A DNA stretch of 64,000 nucleotides, taken from Cunninghamia lanceolata. Its lineage: Eukaryota > Streptophyta > Pinopsida > Cupressales > Cupressaceae. Position numbers and translations under genes: made by a program. The notes under the pieces were generated by a model. It worked only from the letters and a program-made list of their open reading frames with translations, was not told the DNA's origin and searched no databases. Shown one piece after another: positions 44,841 to 54,790 of the stretch. The stretch is from positions 1,240,001-1,304,000 of the forward strand of contig BSBN01000040.1 of NCBI GenBank assembly GCA_027924645.1. Direction: 5' to 3'. Position 1 is the first letter of the stretch. Each line of letters opens with the position of its first letter.

Positions 44841-47380
44841 ATGCTGATTCCTGTGCATAAGCATAGGGAAAAGCTCGTGCGGACTTATGGGAGACCAGCA
44901 GGTGCGTCCAGACCGGTAAGTGATCGAAAACCTTGTTTTTGTTTGCATGTTTTTAGGTCTTTTTTAGGGTTTTGAAAATTTTTGCCAAAGGCGCTAAGCT
45001 CAGGCTCGGCGCTTTTGGCGCCTTGGTTAAGTGATTTCGATGCAACTCAGCACCTTTGGCGCATAGTGTAGCACCTTTGGCACGCATTGTCGCACCTTTG
45101 AAAAAAACTTAGCGCTTTTGATTTTTTGTTCCATGGCACAACGTTGTTGGCAAATGTCACAGTGTGTTTGGTAGTTCAACTCAGTGCCACTGGTAAAACA
45201 ATGCGGTGCTATTGGAATAGGTTTTAAAAAGTCTCAGCACATCTACAAAGCAGTAAAGCACATTAGGTAGCATAGATAAGTGCTTTTGAAGAAATCTAAG
45301 TGCCTTTGTTTGTTGAAAGCTTAGCTCTTTTGCAAAGTAGAAAGGGCTCTTGGTCTGACAGTCAAGCGCCTTAGGCAAAACCTAAGCGCTTTTGGTTTGA
45401 AATAAATTTTTAGCTAGGTTTTAATGTGAGAAATGTGTCATTGGCTTAGACTAGGGTTGACTATGTTTGACTTAGGTATTTTGCCATGATTTTGTTTAAC
45501 GTGTGGTCGTCATGGATGTAGATTGACTTACCACCCTTACAGTCTCAAGAGAGACATTATTTGATTGCTAACCTAATGATACAATTGGGCGAGGAGGAGG
45601 AGCTCTTCCTAGAGATTATGGGATTGTGGCATGTTGCACATCTGATGCCCATCAGGGCAAACCTGGTACTCTTGACAGCCATTGTTGAGAGATATCACAG
45701 TGAGACCTCATCCTTCCACTTTCTGACAAGGGAGGCTATAGTGACCCTAGAGGATGTTTGGCGCATCCTATGGATTCCTATTCAAGGTGCTAGAGTGGAT
45801 TATGACACAGAGCAAGGAGAGGCAGGCTTACAAGAGGTGTTTTCTATTCATGACTTAGATGTGCAGGATCGTGAGATTTGATGGGCCCAAGTTGAGGGAC
45901 TCTGTGATAGGATTAGATGGATTGTTGTTTCTCTTATTAGGGGATTTCTATGTCCGGATAGACATTCTAGAGGATTATCAGTTGGATGGGGTATAGTTCT
46001 CTCAAGGATGTTTAAACATGGCATCCAATATGCATGAGGAGCTTGCATCCTTGGCCAGCTATATCATGATTTGTATGACTGCATTTATAGATCAGGGAGC
46101 AGCTTGTCTGTAGGTGTGACATTGTTACAAGTATGGGCCTGGGAGCACATCCCAGTGAACAGGCCTATCTCTCAGTGTCACTGAGATCATGGCGAGCCTT
46201 ACACTTTCTTTTACGAGGGTGTTATTACACATCAGTGGATGGGTTCTGTGAGCTACTGGCGGCGAAAGATAGATGAGATGGATATTTTGTTTGGCACCCT
46301 TGGAGAGATTGTGAGTCATGGGATGATGACCACGAGGAGTTGGTGTACTATAAGTAGCTTAGATACTTGTTGGGCCGACGCATTGACATGATTGAGAGGT
46401 ACCTTCCAGAGAGGGTATTGAGGCAGTTTGGATTACCGCAGGGATTTCCTGTAAGCAAGGTTGTTTATGCACGGACCTGGAGGGAGGTGGATGACTGGGG
46501 GCCAAAGATTGGAGTTGATGTAGCTTTGGTGGATTTATGGAGTCTTTCCCCAATTATCTAGGATTGGATTATAGGGCTAGCCGACCTAGGTACACTGCAA
46601 GCTTATGACACTTACTGGAAGACACACAGGCCAGTGAGGTTGATGAGACTGGGAGTCGTTGGAGCAGTACAGGAGGTTGTAGTTGCAGGGGTAGAGGTGA
46701 GGACTCAAAGAGAAGCCCAACAGTAGGCAATAGCATAGAGGCAGGCTGGGGGAGATGAAAAAGAGTAGGTGGATGTACCTATGGCTAAGGCAGGAGGAAA
46801 GTGGGCTACACTGCTAGTAGAGACACCACTGCAACAGTCGCAGAGATTGCTACAGGAGGAGATAGTGAGGCAGATGGTGCATATAAGGAGAGACAGAGAT
46901 GTAGCCCGAGCGGAGGCTAGACAGGTTGAGGCATAGGCATAGCTACATGCATAGGTAGCAGCAGTGGTACAGGCAATGCCACCACCAGCAGATGATGGGT
47001 AGATTGCCTAGTTGACTTTAGAGAGGGATGCAACAGTTCATCTACGTTTGACTGTAGAGGCCACCCTACAGAGGGTTAGGCGAGAGAGAGATGAGGCATG
47101 CCGCGTAGTGAGTGCCAATCAATTGACATTATTTAGCAAGCTCACCTGAGTTTAGGGAGAGTTGGTTAGAGCAGGCAGAGAGGCTGAGTATTATAGAGGT
47201 CTCTATTTTGGCATGGTACCAACAAATCAGTGGGAGCCTAGCTTCCGTGAGTGGAGCAGGTCAGGGGCTTCCTCTTCATGTAGAACGGGGAGATCAGTGT
47301 CATCAGTTAGGGGATCACCACTGCAGCCAGGTGGAGGAGGACCACTAGGGGGACCTTTGTCGAGTGCAGGTGGGGGATAG
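44841..47380 (+). pseudogene. Antisense plant mobile domain (PMD/MAIN-like) gene in element B
   Basis: Predicted exon 1 is 44841-44915: 25 codons (start MLIPVHKHREKL) ending at the donor G|GTAAGT. A GT-AG intron of 627 bases (44916-45542) then joins in phase 0 to exon 2 at 45543 (SQERHYL). Exon 2 shows PMD landmarks: LLTAIVERYHSETSSFHFL, ITLEDV-like VTLEDVWRILWIPIQG, RSGSSLSVG, VWAWEHIPV, a transport-like YWRRKIDEMD and the hallmark VLRQFGLPQGFPV (about 46420-46450). A Gln/Glu-rich coiled-coil-like tail runs to about 47380. TGA/TAG stops (first at 45879) and at least one frame change (45.9-46.3 kb) make this copy a pseudogene. PMD proteins occur as host genes and in transposable elements; antisense extra ORFs between integrase and LTR are known in Tat-lineage elements. 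Confidence 0.75.
44984..45402 (+). repeat. Degenerate CGCCTTTGG-type repeats in the PMD intron
   Basis: A dozen or more variants of AGCGCTTTTGG/AGCACCTTTGGC/AAGCGCCTTAGG are spaced roughly 20-60 bp apart. All lie within the predicted intron. A similar series lies before gag in D (63528-63712) and, reversed, in B (57815-57885). Confidence 0.7.
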
Positions 47381-47399
47381 GGATCATAGTAAGCGGGCA

Positions 47400-47880
47400 G
47401 CTCTACCCACTAGCTGACATTAGAGCATGTATATTTGTATATGTTGGATCATTGTTTTGTATCATTGACACTTGTACATATTGATTGATGTCTGCGTGCA
47501 TTTGATGTATATTACAGGCTCTTGATAGCCATGATGTACTTTTGATGTATATTTGGATGTACAATTGGACTTTTGATGTATACATGGACATTTGTATTTT
47601 TGATGACCTTCACATGATGATATATGATGACATACTATGCTCATTGATGTTCATGCTTTTGTTTATGCATATCTGTATGACATGGATGTGATGACATGTA
47701 TTTATGATGATGGATTTATGTGATGATGTATATGCTTATAGATGCTTATAGATGTATGACATATGATGACATTATGACATGATGATGATATTATATGATG
47801 ATATAGATGCTATGACATATGAGGAAGATGATGATGACAAATAGAAGAATGTGGAGATAGAAGAGACATGATAGAAAAGA
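47400..47880. repeat. Low-complexity TGATG/ATGAT tract
   Basis: A 480-bp region of near-simple ATGATG and TTGATGTAT words without coding meaning. It marks the distal end of the PMD cassette. The short ORFs on the reverse strand are by-products of the repeat. Confidence 0.75.
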
Positions 47881-49829
47881 CTATTGATCGATCTTTGCTT
47901 GAAAATCTATATGAGGACATGGGTAAATGGATAAACTTGTTGCAATGGTTTCACATATGTTTATGAAGAGCAATCCTTATTTTGATATAGCACATGGATA
48001 GTTTGCCACCAAGGTATAAATGACCAAGGTGCTTTGATATCCTAGTGCATGGACTTCGACTCTACAAGCAAGTGGTTTGAACTTAGATACCTTAGACATA
48101 ATATAACCTTGTTTGATATGTGAATGAGCCATAGTCTTGAACATAAAATAAACTTCAATACATAAATGTAAGAAGAATATTAATATGTAAGATGCTAGGT
48201 TGTGACACACACACAAGATAAATATGTTGCTAAGAAAGATACTAAAGATCATTCCTCAAACATGGCACACAAAAAGCAATGACTATGCCCCCAATCCGTA
48301 CTGCATCGCAATATACCAAGATATAGATAAATCAAGGTAGTCTTGAATAGGTAATGGGAAAGGGACAAAAAGATAAACCAAAAATCAAATTGACTGACTA
48401 ACAAAGTAAACATACAGTCAACATATTCTCTTACCAAAGAGGTTGCTCAGGATAGATTGGATTGGTTGGATATATAACAGACTTATTGTAGGAACGATAT
48501 ATCCATTAAAGGGTGTTGATCTGTTGATAGGATAATGTCTAGTTTCAGGAAATGAAACATGTCGTATAAGACGCCTAGTCTAGTTTTGACAATGGAACAT
48601 CCTGTATAAGACAATTGTTTAATATAGCAGATGTTGGCAATTGATATGTAGGACAACATATGGCTCTGTAAGTAGGTTGCTTTTTTCAAGTTGTTTAAGG
48701 ACTTTTTCTTTGAAAGGATGTGTTATTTGTTTTGCTTCTTGAGTTAGTCAAGTCAAGTTGGATGGATTTTGATAAATGGAAGACTAGAAAGATGGAATGT
48801 CAATGGATTGAGATGGGTGAAGAATGATGAATCGTATGTGCCTAAGTACTGGATACATCCTTTGTATTCCAGACTGCCTACATACCCTGTATCCATGAGA
48901 TCAAGGCACATTACGATGAAAGATGAAAATGATAATATGTAGTTCTGGGTAGAGTGATGAGTGGGTCAAGGTGTTTGAGCTTGGGTTGGTTGAAATTATG
49001 ATATCTTATGTACCTAAGTACTGGAAACGTCCTTCGTATTCCATACTCCCTACATACCCATATCCATGGGATCAAGGTACCTTAAGATTGAGATGAGATG
49101 ATATGTAGTTCTGGCTTGGGTTTACTGATGTAGGATAGGATGAAGTATTTTGGTTTTGGTGAGTTGGTTGAAGTACTTGTGTTTTTGTTTTGATGGTTGA
49201 TGTGTTTTTGTTGTTTTTGGTTTGAAGTGCTTGTGTTTTTGTTTTGATGTTTTGCTTGAAGGATGAAGTGTTTTTGTTTTTTTGTTTGAAGTGTTTGTGA
49301 ACCATGAAGAAGGATCCATTCCTAGAACTAGGTTAAGGAAAGAGTTTCCCCCATTCTGGTAGAGGTGTTGTTATGGTTGACTGACATAGGATAACAATAG
49401 ATGATAGGAAGATATAGACAGTTGACATAGGACAAGACATGGATAACTGTTGACATAGGATAACTTGATATAGGATAAGATGGCGATGACATGGATAACT
49501 TTTAATGTAGGATAACTGACAATGGACATGAGATGACATGATGGACATTGACAAATTTCCAAGCTATTCTAGATAGGGAAATGGAAATGCAAAAGGTCTA
49601 TGGTTTTATTATGGATGGATGGATGAAGTTTATTATGAAATGGACATGGAATGAAGTTTATTATAAAATGGACATGGAATGGATAAAACTCAATAGATGA
49701 TGGATGTTGACTCTACACATAGCGCCTATTTGCTAGGTTTTCACTATTGTACTTATCCAAGGGGCCTGTTTACTAGGTTTTCACCATAGGACAGATTATT
49801 TATTTATTTTGACATGGATACTCTAAGGA
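47881..49829 (-). other. 3' UTR of element B, conserved with A
   Basis: Aligns in reverse with 5490-7260 of element A, including two 'GGTATGTAGG' modules (about 48840-48960 and 49010-49110). A GT-rich stretch (49135-49310) with repeated TTTTTGTTT and GAAGTGTTTGTG words is expanded relative to A. No conserved ORF is seen. Confidence 0.7.
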
Positions 49830-51134
49830 TTAGGCAAAGAACTTTTTGAGATGAACATTGTTGAGTGGTTCATCTAGAGGAATGCCTTCAGGTGTAGCTA
49901 AAGTATAAGCTTCTGACCCATATGCTACTATGATAACAAAGGGTCCTAACCAATTAGGCTCAAACTTGCCCTTCTTTTCTCGAATTGCTTGATTTCTCTA
50001 ATTTTCTTTTAAGACAAGATCACCAACTTGAAACCATCTTTCTTTGATCTTCTTGTTATAGTTGTACCGGAGGTGGTTTTGATAGACATGGAGATGATTA
50101 AGTGCGGCAAGGTGCCTCTCATCTAGTAGTTCAAGCTCAGCTAATTTGGAAGTACAATACTCCTCTCCATCAATTAGGTTTTGCATGGAGACTTTGAGGG
50201 ATGGGATCTCAACCTCTATAGGTAGAATGGCTTTAGAGCCATAGACCAAGGTATAGGGTGTTGCACCAATTGGTGATCTGATACTAGTGCGATAGGCCCA
50301 TAGGCCAGGATTGAGTTGTAGGTGCCAATCACAACCAACTTCATTCATCATTTTCTTGAGGATTTAGAGAAGGGTTTCATTGGAAGCCTCAGCTTGGCTA
50401 TTACTCTGTGGATAGTAGGGAGTAGAAATATGATGTTGGATATTGTATTGGGTGCATAAGGCATGGACATCATGATTCTTGAATGGTCTCCCATTATCAG
50501 TGACAATGGCTTGGGGGATACTGTACCGGCAAATAAGGTGGTTAAGGATAAACTTGGCTATTTTCTTGCCGGTGATATAAGTCATGGGAATGGCTTTGAC
50601 CCACTTCGTGAAGTACTCAGTGGTGATAATGATAAATTTATGGCCATTGGATGATGATGGGTGGATTTTTCCTACAAGGTCGAGACCCCATTGTGAAAAA
50701 GGCCATGGAGTTATCACATGTTGTAGTTCATGAGCTGGTGCATGAATCAAATCTCCATGATGCTGGCATTGTAGACACTTCTTAGCAAACTGCTTAGCAT
50801 CTTGTTCTATTGTAGGCTAATAATACCCTATGCGGAGTATCTTCTTAGCGAGGTTAGGACTGGTAGAATGTGTGCCACAAACACCTTCATGTATGTCTCA
50901 TAAGGTAGCATTGCCTTCTTCCACATTAAGACATCGTAAGAGGATACCATCGAGACTCCGGTGATATAGTGTATTACCTAGAATGGTGTAACGGGAGGAT
51001 TGACAAATAAAGGTTTTGCATTGGGTTGTGGATAGGTCAATGGGAAAGGTATTGTGTTTTAGGTAGTCATAGATCTTCATACCATGGGGAATTGGGACCA
51101 AAAAGTTTGCAGATGATTTCAATAGTTGGAACAT
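49830..51134 (-). pseudogene. Tat-type integrase (element B)
   Basis: In reverse: a linker ORF (50898-51134), a decayed zinc-binding region, the catalytic core (50364-50750) with Asp in GLDLVGKIHP, Asp in VTDNGRPF and Glu in QAEASNETLL, and the C-terminal part with LWAYRTSIRSP, FQVGDLVLKEN and the end NNVHLKKFFA at 49830. All three catalytic residues are present. Stops at 50364 and near 49996, plus damage before 50750, inactivate it. It would integrate the element cDNA. Confidence 0.85.
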
Positions 51135-51177
51135 TGACAGCTGGTATCAACAATTGCTCGATCAAGAATTCACATTT

Positions 51178-52203
51178 CTATGTGTTTGCAGGCATGTCTA
51201 TAAGTGACCCCATAGAAGCCATAGAATCTACAGCTTTTTTATGCTCTCTTGGAATTTTCTCAAATGTGATGCTAGAAAAGTGTGGTTTGTAGGCATCCAC
51301 AAGTTGCTTGTAAGGGACCAACTTTTCATCTTTTGTTTGGTACTCATCAGTGACTTGTCGAATGACTAGTTGTGAGTCTCCATATACCTGTAGTTCTTTG
51401 ATGTCCCATTGGATTACTATGTTGAGACCTATGAGGAGTGCTTCATACTTGGCTATGTTGTTGGTGCAAGGAAATGCAAGCTGATATGACTTTGGGATAT
51501 AGTCATTTTGAGGCGTGATAAATAGGATGCCAGCCCCTGATCCATGTTGTGTGTGGGAGCCATCAAAATATAATTTCCACATTATTGAGGTAGAAAGAGT
51601 GAAGAGATTCTCATCCAAAAAGTTAGATACCATAGGATGTACATCTGTCATGGGTGCTTCTTCTAGTTGATCTACTAGGGCTTTCCCCTTAATTGCTTTA
51701 TGATCCACATACTCAATGTCAAACTCACTAAGGATCATGACCCATTTAGCTAGTCTTCTTGTGAGTGCTGCTTTTGCTAGGAGATACTTCAAAGGATCAA
51801 TTTTGGCTATTAGATTTGTGTGTTGGTTTAACATGTAATTCTGCAACTTTTGGGAAGTGAACACTAAGGCTTAAAAAGCTCTTTCCATAGGTGAATAATT
51901 GAGTTCATAACCCACCAAGGTTTGACTGATATAATAGATTGCATGCTCTTTCCCTGACTTGTCATGCTATGCTAGAAAAGCCCCTAGGGCTGCTATTATA
52001 GTTGAGATGTACAAGATCAAAGGCCTATCAGTAACTGGTGGTACTAAGACTAGAGGTGTAGTTAGATACTCTTTGAGTTGATCAAATGTTGCTTAACACT
52101 TATCATCCCATCGAAATGAGACATCCTTTTGGAGCAAGTGTTGAAATGGTTGACATTTATCCACTAGCTGTGAGATAAACTGCCTAATGGATTGTAACCT
52201 TCC
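51178..52203 (-). pseudogene. RNase H and second (archaeal-type) RNase H of element B
   Basis: Reverse ORF 51178-51864 (228 codons) begins in the degenerate classical RNase H/connection region (LTRRLAKWVMILSEFDIEYV) and then shows a second RNase H: Asp in WKLYFDGSHTQHGSGAG, Glu in KYEALLIGLN, Asp in VYGDSQLVIRQV and the late REHKKAVDSMAS, where the usual catalytic Asp is still present. The classical domain upstream (51865-52203) is riddled with stops. Two successive RNase H domains between RT and integrase define the Tat group. Confidence 0.85.
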
Positions 52204-52965
52204 TTAAAGGCTCCTTAATGCTTTCAGATTCTTTAGTGGGGGCATTTCTACTATAGCCTTGAGTTTTGTTGTATCTACTTCAATGCCTCTGTGAGATACA
52301 ATGTATCCCAATAGTTTCCCTAATGTTACCCCGAAGACACACTTCTTTGGATTGAGTCTTACTTGATATTTTTTGAGTCTGTCAAAGATTTGTCCTAGAA
52401 CCTGTATGTGATCTGCCCTAGAAGATTGTGCTAGTATATCATCCACATAGTCCTCCATGATGTGATGAAAGAGATCGTGGAATATCACTATCATTTCTCT
52501 TTGATTGGTTGCTCTTATGTTCTTTCGACCAAATGGCATGACGCACCAACAATAGGTACCCCAAGGACAAGTAAAAGTTGTCTTATGTTGATCTTCTACT
52601 ATCATTATCTGATTATAGCTGGAAAATCTATCCATTAGAGAAAGCATTTCATGGCGAATGCTCAGGTCCACTATGAGATCAATGTTTGGTAAAGGAAAGT
52701 CATCTTTGGGACATGCTTTATTAATATCTCTGAAGTTGGAACACATGCAGATGCTCCCATTAGGTTTAGCTATAGGTACAATGTTTGAGACCCATTCTAG
52801 ATAATCAATAGTCTTGATAAACTTTGCATCTAGAAACTTTTGTATTTCCACTTTCACCAAGAGGTCTATCTGTGGATGCATCTTCCTTAGCTTTTGCTTG
52901 ACTGGTTTAGCTTTTGGATCAACTATGAGATAGTGAACTACTAGTGAAGGGTCTAACTCTGGCAT
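52204..52965 (-). pseudogene. Reverse transcriptase (element B)
   Basis: A 253-codon open stretch. RT motifs: a finger/palm start (VKQKLRKMHPQIDLLVKVEI), IVPIAKPNGSICMC, NKACPKDDFPLPNID, FSSYNQI, and the catalytic YVDDILAQS followed by LNPKKCVFGV. The first catalytic Asp of the palm (normally in 'LMDxFSGY') is present as SLMDRFSSYNQ. It is part of a larger pol broken at both ends. Its neighbours are the G-patch/protease upstream and RNase H downstream. Confidence 0.85.
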
Positions 52966-53621
52966 ATCAACATAGGTCCATGCAAAGTTGATGGTTCGCT
53001 ATAAGAAGTTAGTAAGATTCTTGTACTCTTGTTCTGATAGTGATACTGCAAGGAATGTGGTTCTAGGATTTTTCTATGTGCCAAAATTTATCTTTGTAGA
53101 ATCTTCCACTAGGAGAGCTGATTTCTCTTGATACTTAGATGGTAGGGGAAGGTCAAATCCTCCATCCTCAGGTGCCACAATTGGGTTTTAACCTTTGGAT
53201 ACGTCCTTTGTTTTTACTATTTTCTGATCAGGAGGTGCCACATTATGGTTTTCACCTAGAGATCTTTCTTTATTTCTATTTTTGCGACTGGAGGATTTGG
53301 CATTCTCACCAAAATAAGCAGTTTTCTCTAGTTCCATTACAAAACCAGCTTTGCGATCGCCAAGAGGGATACCATCCTAGAGTCCCATGAACTCTATAAT
53401 AGCTTCGTCATTCTAAAATACATCTAGAACGGATGTCCCTTGTTGGTCCCAATTGATAAGTTTAGGGTAGACAAGTGTTACAATCTGGGTGTTTGTGTTA
53501 GATGTGAAGGATACGGATGATAGAATGAATATGGAGGATTCTATGAATAGGTCAGTCATATGGAGGTAAGAGACATCGATGATATCCTATTTAGATGTTG
53601 AATTTGTGAGAGAAGTTTGTG

Positions 53622-53888
53622 CTACCTTGTCGAGAATACCCTTGATGTCCAAGGCGCGTGGTACCTTCTTACCATATCCCAACCCCTTTTTTCTATCTTC
53701 TTCTTCACAATGATGGGTTCTATTTCATCTTGATTATCTTTCCCAAGGCCACCTTTGCCTTTATAGCCCATGTTTTTGACAATTCTAACAATTCTTAGGC
53801 CATTGCCATATTGTTTCACTAGTATGGTGACTGGTTCTCTCTCTTTGTAGAGCCAAGATGAGATGTCTTTAATAGTTTCCTCTGCCAA
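53622..53888 (-). pseudogene. G-patch domain segment of element B pol
   Basis: The reverse reading contains VKNMGYKGKGGLGKDNQDE followed by IEPIIVKKK, which fits the G-patch consensus (aromatic, GxGxGLG spacing, then E/DPI and basic residues). It lies between the protease and RT parts of the same polyprotein. G-patches bind RNA or helicases, and in some betaretroviruses one follows the protease. Only 89 codons are open here; pol frames on both sides are broken. Confidence 0.7.
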
Positions 53889-53966
53889 TAATTTTCCTTC
53901 TTTGAATTAAGTTAGGGATGCTGGGAGAGGAATAGTTGCTTTCTTAGTTTCTTTGGCTATGGGCGA

Positions 53967-54620
53967 TTAGCTATAGGATTTAGGGGATAAGGGAATCCAC
54001 CCTACACAATAAGATTTTGAGATATCATATTCACCAAAGCCTATATCACAGATGTCAGCCTTGATTTCAGGAATAGGATTAGGATTGGGTTCAACTTTGA
54101 AGGCTTTTTTTAGATATTCAAAATCGACATACAATGGGGAGTCATGTGCTTTGTCATTATTGGGCACTTGGTTGCAATTCTTATAACTATCTTGCAAGAC
54201 ATGACAAAATTCAAAGGGATTAGGATCTCCTGGGATAGTGATCTCCATACCATTAAATGGGAATTTGAGAGACTGATGGTACATTGAGGGAACAACTTTC
54301 ATGGCATGGATCCATGGGCATCCTAAGATAATGTTATAAGGTAACTCAATGTCAAGGACTTGGCACCTAGTTTCAAGCATGACGGGGCCTAATTGTATAG
54401 GCAAGTGGATAATACCTTCTAAACGACACTCAGCATCATCATATCCCTTGATTGTAATGCTTTGATCAATGTTGACATGATCCTTAGAGTATCCTAATTG
54501 TTTAAGTAACTTGAGAGAACAAATATTGAGTCCAGCACCACCATCTATAAGTATGCATTTGATTTTTCATTTATGGATGAGAACTTCAATGAGAAGGGCA
54601 TCATTGTGACATGGATCATG
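53967..54620 (-). pseudogene. Aspartic protease of element B
   Basis: The active site reads LIDGGAGLNI (about 54540-54570), a DGGA variant of D-S/T-G-A. The second half (IILGCPWIHAMKVVPSMYHQ, open at 53967-54404) follows in another frame. The typical ending 'LGxPWIHxMxAVPSxxHQ' is recognisable. Many stops separate the halves. Confidence 0.8.
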
Positions 54621-54790
54621 GGATGGGAGGTCCTTTTCAAAAAAGATCACATTGTACAGTGAGGCAATGTTACCTATTATAGCTTAGAAATCCATGATTT
54701 CTATGTCATTGGAACTAAAGAATCTTGTAGGGCTTGTTCTAGCACAGTCGTATGTGCGGGTGATGATCGTAGAAGGTCCAAGATAGAGAT

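Noticed and set aside
47403..47644. Reverse ORFs of about 60 codons
   Set aside because: Products of TGATG/ATGAT low-complexity sequence.
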